From Manihot esculenta (taxonomy: Eukaryota > Streptophyta > Magnoliopsida > Malpighiales > Euphorbiaceae), in contig NC_035174.2 in assembly GCF_001659605.2 (NCBI RefSeq), positions 23,882,027 to 23,946,026 of the forward strand: DNA of 64,000 bases, read 5' to 3'. Shown one piece after another: positions 46,600 to 59,064 of the stretch; the stretch's first letter is position 1; every line of letters begins with the position of its first letter. The notes under the pieces were generated by a model that saw only the letters and a program-made list of their open reading frames with translations, made no database searches and was not told the DNA's origin. The translations under genes were made by a program, and so were the position numbers.

Positions 46600-49500
46600 A
46601 TGCGAGGAACTCGTCGATCAGCTCGATTGACTGGAGTCCCACCAGAGAATGAGAGATCAGCTGCTCGTCCTCCTGCATTGCCAAGGGCAAGGTCTCAGAG
46701 ATCTAGCAGGGAAGGTACGTCAATAGACCCTAGAAGGTCTGTCGACGAGAGCAGAAGAGGTACAGCTAGGGGAGGAAGATCAGAGGAAAGGAGGGAAGCT
46801 ATGGAGATTGATCAGTCTAGAGATGACAGCATGGGTATAGGCAGTTTTGAGGAAGGTATGGGAGAGTCGCAGGGAGGTGCTCAGACCTCAGGTTTTGGCT
46901 ATCCAGAGTATCCGATGGGAGGTATGTCGGAGTACTCGAGTTTTGTGCCATATCCTCCTTACATGCCTTATATGCCTTATCCTTATTACCCACCATATCC
47001 GATGTATCCATCTTCCCCTACCCATCCAAGTGCAGCACATCTAGAGCCAAATGAACCAGTACTACCACCAGAACCAGTAGCCCCTGTTGTTGACAAACAT
47101 GAACCTAGCTCATCTGGAGGTAAAGTCCAAATGACAGAGTACTTGAAATTGGATGCTCCTAAATACAACACGGGAGATGATCCATTTGATTACCTCAGAG
47201 CAGTTAGGATGATCACCAGTGAATTGGGAGCAGATGATAGGAGAGCCATTGAGATGGCAGGTTTCACAATAAAATGCAGGAAAGCCAGAGAATGGTTTAA
47301 GAATTATGTAGAGCCGAGAATGGACAGCATGTCATGGGGAGAGTTCGCCAATGAGTTTGCAGGGTGGGCTTTTCCTGACAGTTCGAGGGAGATGAAAGTA
47401 ATTGAATTTGAACAGTTACGACAGACAGATGAGATGAGTGTTGATGAATTCACAGATAAGTTCCTGGATCTGCTTCAGTACGTGGGTCAAGCCTATGATA
47501 CTGATCAGAAGAAAGCAAGGAGATATACTATGAGACTGCATCCCAGGTATGCTTCCTTGATTCTTCCAGCAGAAAAGGAGAGTTTCCATACGATAGTAGA
47601 CGCAGCCAGGAAAATGGAAGCTAGTGCCAATATTCAGAAACAGTCACAGGCACAGGCTTCGGGTTCTAAAGCCCCCACACCAAGCAGTAAAAGATGGGAT
47701 AGAGCAAAAGGAACAAAGAGTAAGTTCTGGAGTAAAGTCAAGTCAGGTCTGGGAATAGGTAGTGGCTCAAGCTCTGGCACAGCTCCAGTCTGCAGACGAT
47801 GCGGAAAACCACATGGAGGAGTTTGTCGGTTGGGATCTACAGCTTGTTTTCGATGTGGACAGGAAGGGCATATTGCTCGGGATTGTCCGCAGATGACTTT
47901 TGTACCATCCCAGCAGATGAGTTTAGGCAGTGTGGTACAGCCAGTTGTACGGCCAGCAGCTCCAGTCATGCCTCAGACTAGTGGCAGAGGTAGAGGGAGA
48001 GGGGTAGCCTCTACTTCAGCAGCAGGTTCCCGAGGTGGAAATCCGGTAGCCCCAGCACGGATTTTCACAGTGACACAGGAGGAGGCTAACACGTCGAACA
48101 CAGTGGTGTCAGGTAATCTCATCATTGGGTGTTCAGATGTGTATGCTTTGATGGACCCCGGTGCTTCTCATTCCTTTATTGCTTCGAGAGCCATAGAGCG
48201 ATTGGGTTTGATCAGTTCTGAGTTAGAGTATCCTCTCTGGGTCAGTGGACCTAGATGTGACCCATCAGTGGCAGTGTCAGTCTGTCGTTTCAGTCCCGTA
48301 TTCATAGAGGGTAGATGCCTTCCAGCTGACCTTGTGGTTCTAGACTTGACAGATTTTGATGTCATTCTAGGGATGGATTGGCTATCTGCATATAGTGCTA
48401 CGTTGGACTGTCGAGAGAAGCTAGTGAGTCTCAGAGACCAGGATGGGTCAGAGTGTGTCTTCAGAGGAGACAGGAGAGGTACACCCAGAGGTATGATTTC
48501 AGCCCTTCAGGCTCGTCGTTTGCTTAGGAGGGGTTGTCAGGGGTTTCTAGCTCATGTGAGAGAGCTAGATAGTCAGGTGAGGGAACCAGCCACAGTACCA
48601 GTAGTCCGAGAGTTTCTCGATGTGTTCCCAGACGATTTGCCAGGACTACCACCTGATAGGGAGATAGGGTTTGAAATTGAATTATTGCCAGGTACCAGAC
48701 CTATCTCTATACCTCCCTACAGGATGGCGCCAGCTGAGTTAACAGAGTTGAAAGAACAGTTGCAGGACTTGGTAGATAAGGGTTTCATCCGCCCTAGTAC
48801 CTCACCTTGGGGTGCTCCAGTGCTCTTTGTCAGAAAGAAGGATGGATCCCTCAGACTTTGTATCGACTACAGACAGTTGAACAAGGTTACTATCAAGAAT
48901 AGGTATCCCTTACCTCGGATTGATGATCTATTTGACCAGCTAGCTGGAGCAGGTTGTTTCTCGAAAATAGATCTGAGATCTGGGTATCATCAGTTGAGAG
49001 TCAGAGAGGCAGATGTGCCTAAGACAGCTTTCCGGACGAGATATGGGCATTATGAGTTCTTAGTGATGCCGTTCGGGTTGACTAACGCCCCTGCAGCATT
49101 TATGGATCTCATGAACAGGGTATTCAGTGAGTTTCTGGATCACTTTGTCATTGTGTTTATCGATGATATCTTGTGTATTCCAGAGATGCAGAGGAGCATG
49201 CCCAGCATCTGAGGATCATTTTGCAGACACTGAGAGAGCATGGTTTGTATGCCAAGTTCTCGAAGTGTGAGTTTTGGTTACGGAGCATTGCCTTCTTGGG
49301 ACATGTGGTATCAGCAGAGGGTATTGAGGTAGACCCCAAGAAGATAGAGGCTGTAGCTAACTGGCCCAGACCCACGACAGTGACTGAGATTAAAAGCTTT
49401 CTGGGACTGGCAGGTTACTACAGGAGGTTCGTTCAGAACTTCTCAAAGATAGCAGCTCCTATGACCAAATTGACTCAGAAGAACCAGAAGTTTATCTGGT

Positions 49501-51497
49501 TAGACCAGTGTGAAGAGAGCTTTGAGGAGCTCAAGAGGAGATTGACAACAGCACCAGTGTTAGCTCTGCCTGTCAGTAATGAGGAGTTCACAGTGTTCTG
49601 TGATGCATCTCGAGTGGGATTGGGTTGTGTATTGATGCAGAGTGATAGAGTAATAGCTTATGCTTCGAGATAGTTGAAGAAGCACGAGTTGAATTACCCT
49701 ACCCATGACCTAGAGATGGCAGCAGTTATCTTTGCACTTAAGATGTGGCGGCATTACCTCTACGGGGTTAAATGCGAGATCTTCACCGATCACAAGAGTT
49801 TACAGTACATCTTAAGTCAGAAAGAGCTGAATTTGCGGCAAAGAAGATGGGTCGAATTGCTCAGTGATTATGATTGTAAAATCCAGTATCACTAGGGTAA
49901 GGCGAATGTTGTCGCAGACGCCCTAAGCCGGAAGTCACTAGGCAGTTTAGCCCATATAGCAGCAAAGCGGAGATCAGTTGTGATGGAGCTTTATAAGCTC
50001 TTTGACGAGGGATTACAGCTAGAGTTGTCTGGTACAGGTGCGTTGATAGCACAGATGAGAGTGACACCTGTGTTTCTGGAACAGATAGCTCAGAGACAGC
50101 ATGAGGACCCTGAGTTGATGAAAATTGCCAGGACTGCTCAGTCAGGCAATAGTGTAGAGTTCAGATTTGACAGCAAAGGGATCCTTCGCTATGGGAGTCG
50201 ACTTTGTGTACCAGATAGGGGCAGTGTGAAAGAAGACATTATGAGGGAAGCTCATAATGCAAGGTATAGTGTTCACCCAGGAGCCACCAAGATGTATCAG
50301 GATCTGAAAAGGGTTTATTGGTGGCCAGCCATGAAGAAAGAAGTGGCGCAGTTCGTGACAGCCTGTGAGGTTTGTCAGAGGGTGAAATTAGAGCATCAGA
50401 AACCAGCCGGAATGCTTAACCCATTACCGATTCCAGAGTGGAAATGGGAGAACATAGCCATGGATTTTGTAGTGGGTTTACCAGTAGCGTCCAACAGGAT
50501 AGACTCGATATGGGTGATTGTGGACAGACTCACGAAATCTGCTCATTTTCTTCCAGTACGGAGTAACTATTCTGTGGATAAGTTGGCACAGGTCTATCTG
50601 GATGAGATAGTGAGATTACATGGAGTTCCAGTGTCTATAGTTTCAGACAGAGGACCTCAATTTACCTCCCGCTTTTGGCGGAGTCTGCAAAGTGCGATGG
50701 GCACGAGGTTGGATTTTAGTACTGCTTTCCACCCACAGACTGATGGACAGTCAGAAAGGACCATCCAGACCATAGAGGATATGCTTCGCCTTTGTGTGTT
50801 AGACTTTGGCGGTTCTTGGAGGCAGCATCTACCTTTGGTGGAGTTTGCCTACAATAACAGTCATCATGCTAGCATTGGGATGGCTCCTTATGAAGCTTTG
50901 TATGGGAGGAAATGCAGATCCCCTGTTTGCTGGGAAGAGGTAGGAGAAAAAGCTCTTGCAGGGCCAGAGTTAGTAGACCTTACCAGTAGAATGGTGCCCA
51001 TGATCAGAGAAAGAATCAGAACAGCTCAGAGTAGACAGAAAAGTTATGCAGACGTTCGCAGAAAGCAGTTAGAGTTTCAAGAGGGTAATTGGGTATTGCT
51101 GAAAGTGTCTCCAATGAAAGGAGTGGTTCATTTTGGAAAGAAAGGTAAATTGGCTCCACGGTACATTGGACCCTTTGAGGTGTTGCAGAGGATCGGAAAT
51201 GTGTCGTATAAGCTAGATTTACCTGCATCTATGGAGAGAATTCACCCGGTATTTCATGTTTCTATGCTATGACAGTTTGTGTCAGATCCAAATCAGGTTC
51301 TGAGTGAGCCTGAGGTGGAGATTCATACGGATCTCACCTATATAGAGCAGCCAGTGCGGATTCTGGACACGCAGATCAGACAGCTAAGGAACAAGGAGAT
51401 TCCGATGGTGAAAGTTCTATGGAACCACCATAATCTAGAAGAGTGCACCTGGGAGACACGGGAGTCTATGCTCCAGCAGTATCCATATTTGTTTTAA
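46600..51497 (+). pseudogene. gag-pol: Element 11 gag-pol, one frameshift and three stops
   Basis: Gag, protease and the first two thirds of RT are open from [14 protein letters not shown] (46600) to just after FIDDIL. A 1-bp deletion at about 49171 (CTTGTG for CTTAGTG in element 4) shifts the frame. Pol then continues in the next frame with stops at 49671-49673 (TAG at a Gln), 49893-49895 (TAG, where relatives read Pro in YHPGKAN) and 51270-51272 (CGA to TGA in HVSMLRQF), to the normal chromodomain end QQYPYLF at 51497. All domains of the 1636-aa element 9 protein are recognisable: gag core, knuckles, DPGAS protease, RT, RNase H, HHCC and D,D-35-E integrase, GPF and chromodomain. Gag and protease could still be made. 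Confidence 0.95.
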
Positions 51498-51562
51498 GGT
51501 TAGTTTTCTCCGTTTCATGTGTTCATTGTGTGTTTTAGGAACATCCGAGGACGAATGTTCTT

Positions 51563-51575
51563 AAGGAGGGGAGAA
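51563..51575 (+). other. Element 11 polypurine tract
   Basis: AAGGAGGGGAGAA adjoins the 3' LTR. The inverted repeat GAACATCCGAGGACGAATGTTC (51539-51560, one mismatch) precedes it. Confidence 0.9.
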
Positions 51576-53755
51576 TGTAATACCCGGCTAGAATCCGGCA
51601 CCGGAATTCCTATTGTCTGATGGAATCCGGGGTGTTGGGATTCTATATAAGGGTAGGAGTTATGGTTTCTATGTGTTATGAGGTGTTTTATGGTTTTACA
51701 GTTCTTTAGTTTTGAGTTTTGAGTTTTGAGTTGAAATGAACCAAGGCAGAGGAGCCAAGTTCGGCCGCCGAAGATAAATTCGGCCGCCGAAAGTGCTCAA
51801 TGTTTGGCTTCCGAAGTTCAGGTTCGGCCCCCGAATGTTGCATGGTTTTGCATGCGATTCGGCAGCCGAAGCTGTGTTGGTCAGCCAGCTTTTGAGCCAT
51901 CCTTAGTCAGCATTGTGGACAGGTGTTATGTCCAGCTTGTTGCCAGAAGTTGGCCACGTCTCCCTTGGTTTATTTGCTGAGTTTGAGCAGCTCATGCAGG
52001 AGTTTGCTCGTTTACCAAGTTTTGAAGGTTGTGAAGCAAAAAGTGAGTTTGAGAGAGTTTGAGAGTGTGAGAGGAGGTGATCCGTTTTCCCTTGTTCAGA
52101 GTGTGTAGCTTCTTACTACAGGAGGTAAGTGATGTTCTTGAATATGTTTTCTGAAGGTTTTAGTGGGATTTGTGGTAGGAGATGCATGTTTAGGTTTTTA
52201 ATGGGAGTTTAGATGATTTATGCATGTATACATGATTATGTGTTATGTTTGTTTTGTTGTTTGGGGTTATTAGATAGTTTTGGACCCCTGTGATCATATA
52301 CATGAGTATATGTGTGTTGAGGAGTTGGAGTAGATATGGTTTGAGAGATTGAAGGGAAGGAGAAGATGGTTTGCCGTTGAAGCTGAGTTCTGGATGAACT
52401 CAGGTTCGGCAGTCGAAGGTTCATTCGGCCGCCGAACCTCTTGCATGGTGGCTTAGGCTGCCACAGCTTGCCCCCGCGAGTTGTGCATGTTCGGCTCTGT
52501 TTGGGGGATTCGGCCGCCGAAGGTGCCGCCGAAGGTGCTTGAGTTTCGTCTCTGAAGAGGACTTTTGGCCGCCGAACCTGCCGCCGAAAGTGTTCTGTCC
52601 AGCTTTCCTTTACTTGCTTTGCATGACTATTAGAGAGAGTTTTAGGGGATTCTTGGGGAGTTTAAATAGAGTTAGTCATAAGCTAGTTTGGTCCCTCATG
52701 TGCGTTTATCTGTATAGGTACAGACCAGAGGAACCAGAGAGAGCAGCAGTGAGTTCTGCTCTAGAGCCTGCAGAGTCAGTCCAGTTAGCCCGAGGTGAGT
52801 GGAACTAAACTTATGACTTTTAATTAAACCACAAACTGCTTTTAGCATATCTCATGCATCATGTTTATGCCATAGGTTGATTGCATTAGTAGTCACGAAT
52901 ATGTTGCATTGCATTGTTATTTGGTGATGTGAGTGAATGCTGAATGATCCAATAGTCTCAGACAGGAAGTCCAGGAGCCTTTGACTACGCCCTGGCAGGT
53001 ATAGCGAAGTCCAGGAGCCTTTGACTACGCCCTGGCAGGTATATAGCAAAGTCCAGGAGCCTTTGACTACGCCCTGGCAATGGTAAGTACAGAGGTGTTA
53101 TATACACATATACATATATATGACAGGAAGACCAGGTGCTCGATTCTACGCCCTGGCACAGAGTTACTGGGACTATGAGGTGACAGGTTTACTCTTGATG
53201 TGGCTTGTCTGTGATATGGTGCATTCCATGAGATCATATTTTACTGAGATGTTTTACTGTTCTACTCACTGGGCTATAGAGCTCATCCCACTCCCTTAAC
53301 CCCAGTTTTGCAGGTTCAGTGTACAGTGTACAGGGATAGTCCAGCAGAGTACAGGAAAAGTGAAGAGATCTGTAATAGCTTAGAGTGGACATGTAATATT
53401 AAAGAGATGTAATAGTTGTTGCTTGACCTAGTGATGTTTGGTTTGTACATGATCTGTATATGTATATATGTTTTCCTGTATGTGAAAACCAGGCTTAACA
53501 GGTATGAGTTAACCCATCTAGAGCAAGCTCTAGTCAGGGATACAGAGTACATAGTACATGAGTACAGAGTACAGAGACAGTGCATGCACAGGTTAAGCCT
53601 TGGTTCAGAAAAGAGTTTTATTTTTACAGAAAATGTATGATCATGTATGAGGTTTACAGGTACACAGAGAGTATAGCAGGCTTGCTACGGGTTCTGGCGG
53701 CCTTAAGCCGACCTGAATCCTAGCGCCGGTGACGGTCCATTTTGGGGTCGTTACA
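51576..53755 (+). repeat. Element 11, 3' LTR
   Basis: It is collinear with 44197-46376 at the same length. TATATAAG is at 51644-51651. TTCGG clusters are at 51760-51872 and 52403-52592; three of the roughly 11 LTR differences fall close together at about 52527-52566 in the second cluster region (TTTCGTC, TCTGAAG, TTTTGGCC). No gene. Confidence 0.95.
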
Positions 53756-54355
53756 GGGAGACTCCTTTTGAATTTTGAATATGCATGGCACTAAGTAGGA
53801 AGCATGTGATCTTTGGATTTTCTTTCCTTAATAAGGGGGATCTTGAAATCCAATAATTGAATGTGAATATTGAAGATTTGGATCTCAAGATATTTCCCTT
53901 ATTTGGCTCCTCAAATATGGCAACTTGGGATATGGCTTCTTGAACAAGGAAGGAGTGCAATAGAGTGCATTTTTGGCTGCCTAAGTTGAGTTTCGGAGGC
54001 TGGAATTTTGGAGGTTCGGCGGCCGAAGGTTGGGATTTGGGGGCCAAAGGTAGTGGACTTTCATCTCTGTCTGCATGGTTCGGCCGCCGAAGGTTGCCGC
54101 CGAAGGTGGTCCACTTTCGTTTCTGGAGTCCTCTTTCGGCCGCCGAAGGTGACTGAGTTTTGGCTTCCGAAAGTTGCCTCCGAAGGTTGCTTCTCTAGTT
54201 TTGGCTTCTTTTGGCATTTTTAAGAGCATTTTCTCCAAATTGTTTCTTCACACCTAATACTTGCAAAACATGATTAAAATCGTAAAATTAGGTAGAATAA
54301 GTGCAAATAAACATCAATAAGATCATGAAAATATCGACTAAAATATGCTCTATCA
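53756..54355 (-). repeat. Element 10, 3' LTR, right piece
   Basis: The piece continues from GGGAGACTCC to GCTCTATCA and is collinear with 58460-59059. It carries a TTCGG-type cluster at about 53970-54188 mixed with TTTCATCTCTG and TTTCGTTTCTGG. Short reading frames across it are palindrome products. No gene. Confidence 0.92.
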
Positions 54356-55382
54356 AATACCCCCATACTTAGCTTTTGCTTGTCCTCAAGCAAATAAACA
54401 TAGCCAAATAAGTCTTCTTTGCTCTAGATCCTTATTTCCACTTAAGCTCATACTCAAGACACCCATTTTGAAGCATTGCAGTGAAGAATATATGCATGAA
54501 GATTACTTACCTCTTTTCCTTGTTTCCCTTTGCTTACCATGGCTAGGATTTGTTTTCCTCAAGAGAGATCATGCACATTAATTTGTTAAGACTTTTTCTA
54601 GCTTTTGGATTGACTTGCCCTTACCTTGAAGTACCTTATTCAGGCTTTTGCACTTTAGATTTTGCTTGGAGAGATCACCAACCTATTTTTGATGTCATGG
54701 TTTATATTTTTCAGTTGGTCACCTATCCAAGTGGCTACTTGCCTTGTTCATAGTCTTTTGACCATTGAAACAATTTTCAATTTGTGCTTTTGAGGTCTTT
54801 GCCTTTGCTAAATTTTCTTTCTCTCAATGATTTGGGCAAATCAACACCAATTGCTAAAGCAAGTCATGTTAAGTTCATTCACACAATTTTAATTTTTCTC
54901 AATCAATTGAGGGTCATCAATATATTTTTCACCATGGCAAACTCAAAGATTCAATTCAAAAGGCAATTCTCAAGTACGAATACAACTCACTGCAATTGAT
55001 TCAACATAAGTTTAAAGAGTTATCACATCAATGGGGTCATGGGAAGAAAAACTTATCCAACATAGTTCATCAGTTTGAGTAGAGCAAAACAAAAAGGAGA
55101 AGAAGATGGTTGTGGTTGTGTGTGTTTTATTGAAAGCATAAACAAATTAAAATTTAATTGTGGCTAATTAACTAAAAAGGGCTTAAAGAGAAAAGAATTT
55201 TTGCATCTGAAAGCATGAGAAAACATGAGAAGAGTAGAAGAAGAGAAGAAGAAGGAAGAATGAAGAAGAGATATGCACCCCCACACTTAAATCATGCATT
55301 GTCCTCAATGTGAATGAAGAGAAGAAAGAGAACAAAGGAAACTGAGTACTTCCCTGGGGTGTGGTGTGCGTGGCATGATCCT
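54356..55382 (-). other. Element 10 non-coding 3' region and purine tract
   Basis: Next to the LTR the minus strand reads GTATGGGGGTATT, the likely PPT. The rest has no convincing frame. Two stretches, CCCCCATACTTAGCTTTTGC (54360) and CCCCCACACTTAAATCATGC (55278), each followed by TGTCCTCAA, are of the kind I associate with Athila-type 3' regions. I see no env-like ORF. Confidence 0.7.
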
Positions 55383-57176
55383 CTAGGTAGAAGGATGTTG
55401 TAGTGGAATTTCTTCCACCACTTGTACTGCGAACCCTTCAAAGTATGGTTTCAGACGATGTCCATTCACCTTGAAGATTTTTCCAGTTTCTATGCTTCGG
55501 ATGTCTACAGCTCCATGTGGGTATGCATGTTCTACGATGAATGGTCCAATCCACCTAGACCGTAGCTTTCCTGGGAACAGTTTCAGACGAGAGTCATAGA
55601 GTAATACTTTATCACCAACCTCAAATTGTTTTCTTGAAAGATGATTGTCATGGGAGGCTTTGGTCTTTGCTTTGTAGTTCCAAGAGTTCTCATATGCATC
55701 TCGTCTTATTTCCTCAAGCTCTTGCAGTTGTAACTTGCGATGATGTCCAGCTTCTTTGAGGTCCATGTTGCAATTCTTTACAGCCCAATATGCCTTGTGC
55801 TCAAGCTCAACTGGAAGGTGACAAGCTTTCCCATAGACAAGTCTATAAGGAGACATACCTATGGGAGTCTTGTAGGCTGTTCTGTAGGCCCATAAGGCAT
55901 CCTCTAATCTTAAGCTCCAATCCTTTCGGTTGGGAGAAACTGTCTTTTCAAGGATGGCCTTGATTTCTCTGTTGGACACTTCAGCTTGCCCATTCGTCTG
56001 AGGGTGGTAGGCTGTGGATGTTCTATGGATCTCATTGTGTTTTCTGAGAAGGCTTTCCACTACCCTATTGCAAAAATGGGTCCCTCTATCACTGATGATT
56101 GCTTTTGGTACTCCATGTCTGGTAAAGATGTTGGTCTTCACAAAGTCTACCACTGCCTTGGCATCATCAGTCTTAGTTGCTTTGGCCTCCACCCACTTGG
56201 ATACATAATCCACTGCAAGGATGATATAAGTGTATCCAAAGGATGGTGGGAATGGTCCCATGAAGTCTATGCCCCAAACATCAAATACCTCACAGACCAT
56301 GATGGGGTACTGTGGCATTTGATTTCTTTTGCTCAGATTTCCAGCCTGTTGACACCTAGCACATGTCCTGCAAAACAGAAAAGCATCTCGAAACATGGTG
56401 GGCCAAAATAGGCCACTTTCAAGTATCTTGTGAGCAGTTTTCCTTGGATCAAAGTGTCCTCCACAACTATATGAATGACAAAAAGTAAGTACAGAGGCTA
56501 TTTCTTGATCAGGAATGTATCTCCTTATCATTTGGTCAGCACAATGTTTCCACAAATAAGGTTCATCCCACACATAGTATTTGGCATCCTTTTTTATTTT
56601 ATCTTTAGTGTGCTTAGGCATGTCAGAAGGTAAGTTACCTGTGGCCAAGTAGTTTACCATATCGGCGTACCATGGCTCATCAGACTGAGCAAGAAAGATT
56701 TGTTCAAATAGGTCTTCCTTGGATGAGCAAATAATTTTGAATTCTTTTAAGTGCTTATGTGGATTTTCATTTGGTAAACCTCTAAATTTAGGGAGTTGAT
56801 GAATCAAACCTGATTTCAGTTCAAAGGGAACTGTAAGAGGTGGATAGGTGATGCAAAGTGGAGCATAATCACCTATAGGGGTTGCTAACTCCCTCATAGT
56901 TCTTTCCCTTTGTGCTTGTGGGCTATTTGCTGGATTTTCTTGAATGATCTGGCCTTGGACAGCATGTCCATCATGGGCAGCAGCTGGTGCTTGAGGTTCT
57001 GCCATTGGTGCAAGATGGGGTTGCTGGATGGGAGGACTTTCGGCGGCCGAATGTTGATGAGTTTCGGCGGCCGAAGGTTGGGCAGAAGGTTGTGCGGCTT
57101 GCTTTCCAAGTCTTCTGAGAGTGCGTTCAATTTCTGGATCCAAGGGCAGTGTGTCCCTTCTTTTAGATCTGGTCAT
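55383..57176 (-). CDS. Element 10 gag N-terminus fused to Athila-type integrase
   Basis: The likely start is [19 protein letters not shown] at 57176, homologous to the gag start of element 12; an in-frame ATG 10 codons upstream lies almost at the primer site. Numbered from that upstream ATG (607 aa): residues 11-162 are gag N-terminus, including [13 protein letters not shown] encoded by two TTCGGCCGCCGAA motifs. At about 163 the gag text (KIICSS) jumps to [17 protein letters not shown], the segment that leads into integrase. Then come the HHCC region (H251, H259, C279/C282), D314, D373 and E409 (D,D-35-E), a GPF motif (RWIGPF, about 551-556) and a normal end. The frame is unbroken. Protease, RT and RNase H are missing. 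All catalytic residues of integrase are kept. Confidence 0.93.
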   Translation of the reverse strand: MTRSKRRDTLPLDPEIERTLRRLGKQAAQPSAQPSAAETHQHSAAESPPIQQPHLAPMAEPQAPAAAHDGHAVQGQIIQENPANSPQAQRERTMRELATPIGDYAPLCITYPPLTVPFELKSGLIHQLPKFRGLPNENPHKHLKEFKIICSSKEDLFEQIFLAQSDEPWYADMVNYLATGNLPSDMPKHTKDKIKKDAKYYVWDEPYLWKHCADQMIRRYIPDQEIASVLTFCHSYSCGGHFDPRKTAHKILESGLFWPTMFRDAFLFCRTCARCQQAGNLSKRNQMPQYPIMVCEVFDVWGIDFMGPFPPSFGYTYIILAVDYVSKWVEAKATKTDDAKAVVDFVKTNIFTRHGVPKAIISDRGTHFCNRVVESLLRKHNEIHRTSTAYHPQTNGQAEVSNREIKAILEKTVSPNRKDWSLRLEDALWAYRTAYKTPIGMSPYRLVYGKACHLPVELEHKAYWAVKNCNMDLKEAGHHRKLQLQELEEIRRDAYENSWNYKAKTKASHDNHLSRKQFEVGDKVLLYDSRLKLFPGKLRSRWIGPFIVEHAYPHGAVDIRSIETGKIFKVNGHRLKPYFEGFAVQVVEEIPLQHPST

Positions 57177-57208
57177 GAAAGAAAAATAAACAAACAAGTG
57201 AATCAATT

Positions 57209-57225
57209 CCCCAGCAACGGCGCCA
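57209..57225 (-). other. Element 10 primer-binding site (tRNA-Asp type)
   Basis: The minus strand reads TGGCGCCGTTGCTGGGG, five bases inside the 5' LTR. It matches the 3' end of plant tRNA-Asp with one mismatch (CTGGGG for CCGGGG), the primer used by Athila-type elements. Confidence 0.88.
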
Positions 57226-57230
57226 ATTTT

Positions 57231-59059
57231 TGACAGGAGCGGTTGTTGAAGCCGGCCAAAAATAACCTTCTTTGGTTACCTACAATTTACAACTGTAGAC
57301 AGTGGTGAAGGATCATACCCACAGAGAATCGATTACCTATTTGTTTATCTCAATCAAGACCAATAAAACCAATTGAAAACACAATAGAAAGCAAGTGATT
57401 GCAAATAGAACAAAAGTAAAGTGCAAGGAAAGTAAAAGGGGGGGTTTTGAGATGATTTGATTAACAACTAATAAAAGCAATTAAAACAGTAAGTAATCTA
57501 AAATAATAGAGAAATCAATAAGAGAAAGGTCTAGTTGAAGATATGGATCCACTTTGGTTGTTTGGGTTGATCATTGAAACATGGTTACCTTGATTGATTC
57601 AATAGGTTGGTTATGGGGGTGGAAGACGCTTCTCACCACCATGTCTTTCCTTATGAACAAACTGATTAGGGAACATTCTCTAACCAATTACTAATCAACA
57701 AATTGCCAAGGAACGTCCTTGGGCCATAGGCATCAAAACAATTGCCAATTGCATGAAGAACAAGAAAGATCCAAGCCCTAACTACTCAAACGCATGAGAT
57801 GGTGTTAGATCATGCAATTTCTTGGGTTTTTACTCCAAGTGTTCTATGGACAGAATATTTCCAGCAATTACGGACTAACAAATATCCTAATCCAACAATC
57901 AATTAACTTTGCAATCAAGAATCAAGTGGCCAATTGCATCAAAACAACAAAGCAATCTTAGAATCAAAGCACAATTGCATGAATATTGAATAAAATCAAA
58001 GACAAAAGTTTCTGTTCAGATCTCACAACCTTTTAAACAACCTTAGTTTCAACCAATCCTCAACTAGAAAAAGGGTTTCAGCCCCTCATGGCTGAACCAA
58101 ACAGAAAATAAAAGAAAAGAAAGCAAAAGATGAAGAACTAGGGTGAGAGAGAGCCTTAGAGGCCTTGCCGAATTTCCTTGGAGAAGAGGTGGAACCAAAT
58201 CTGTCTTCTTGTCTTCTTGAAGCCTTTAAATAGGTGTTGGAAGGCTGCCTAGGGTTTCATGGAAGTCCAGGAGGCTTTTAGAGGCTGTCCAAATTGTCCT
58301 TGGTGTTGCATGTGCCTTCTTTGTGCATGAGTGAAGGCAAAAACGAGTTGCATGTATTTGAAGGCAAGTGGGGGCACTTTGGTCTTTTTACTTGCTGCCC
58401 AAGGTCTTCAAGATGTTGCCTAAAGAGTTAAGAGGCTGCCCATGCACTAATAAGGAAGGGGGAGACTCCTTTTGAATTTTGAATGTGCATGGCACTAAGT
58501 AGGAAGCATGTGATCTTTGGATTTTCTTTCCTTAATAAGGGGGATCTTGAAATCCAATAATTGAATGTGAATATTGAAGATTTGGATCTCAAGATATTTC
58601 CCTTATTTGGCTCCTCAAATATGGCAACTTGGGATATGGCTTTTGGAACAAGGAAGGAGAGCAATAGAGCGCATTTTCGGCTGCCTAAGTTGAGTTTCGG
58701 AAGCTGGAATTTTGGAGGTTCGGGGGCCGAAGGTTGGGATTCGAGGGCCGAAGGTAGTGGAATTTCGTCTCTGTCTGCATGGTTCGGCCGCCGAAGGTGG
58801 TCCACTTTCGTTTCTGGAGTCCTCTTTCGGCCGCTGAAGGTTGCCGCCGAAGGTGACTGAGTTTTGGCTTCCGAAAGTTGCCTCCGAAGGTTGCTTCTCT
58901 AGTTTTGGCTTCTTTTGGCATTTTTAAGAGCATTTTCTCCAAATTGTTTCTTCACACCTAATACTTGCAAAACATGATTAAAACCACAAAATTAGGTAGA
59001 ATAGGTGCAAATAAACATCAATAAGATCATGAAAATATGGACTAAAATATGCTCTATCA
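57231..59059 (-). repeat. Element 10, 5' LTR (1829 bp)
   Basis: On the + strand it runs TGACAGGAGC...GCTCTATCA. The TTCGG-type cluster is at 58677-58890, about 170-380 bp from the LTR's own 5' end. Most of the LTR is A-rich, non-coding and has no other repeat I recognise. It contains the uninterrupted version of the element 11 insertion site at 58454-58467. Confidence 0.93.
58677..58890 (-). repeat. TTCGG-palindrome cluster in the Athila-like LTR
   Basis: Within about 210 bp lie TTCGGCTGCC, TTTCGGAAGC, TTCGGGGGCCGAA, TTCGAGGGCCGAA, TTCGGCCGCCGAA, TTTCGGCCGCTGAA and TTCCGAAAG, with TTTCGTCTCTG and TTTCGTTTCTGGA in between. The same two ingredients (palindrome plus TTTCGTCTCTGGA) make up the clusters in the unrelated Tekay LTRs, e.g. 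29843-30122. Confidence 0.85.
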
Positions 59060-59064
59060 TACAT

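Larger units (their letters stand above)
44197..53755 (+). mobile_element. Element 11: full-length but broken Tekay-type chromovirus, no TSD
   Basis: It is 9559 bp with LTRs of 2180 bp each (44197-46376 and 51576-53755), differing by roughly 11 transitions by eye (about 0.5%). Primer site, gag-pol and PPT are in place. It sits in the 3' LTR of element 10. The left flank AAGGAAGG and right flank GGGAGACT join to exactly the sequence in the partner LTR (58454-58467), so no bases were duplicated. The coding region has one frameshift and three stops. Confidence 0.95.
42968..59059 (-). mobile_element. Element 10: Athila-like retrotransposon with gag-integrase fusion, TSD TACAT
   Basis: It is flanked by TACAT at 42963-42967 and 59060-59064. 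The 5' LTR is 57231-59059 (1829 bp). The 3' LTR is 42968-44196 plus 53756-54355 (1829 bp, split by element 11). The internal region is only 2.9 kb: tRNA-Asp-type primer site, one ORF joining gag N-terminus to integrase, a non-coding tail of about 1 kb and a PPT-like purine run. Protease, RT and RNase H are absent, so it is non-autonomous. Confidence 0.93.

Noticed and set aside
54356..55382. Envelope-like gene between integrase and 3' LTR of element 10
   Set aside because: Some Athila elements carry one, but here no frame exceeds about 80 codons and no signal peptide or membrane pattern stands out.
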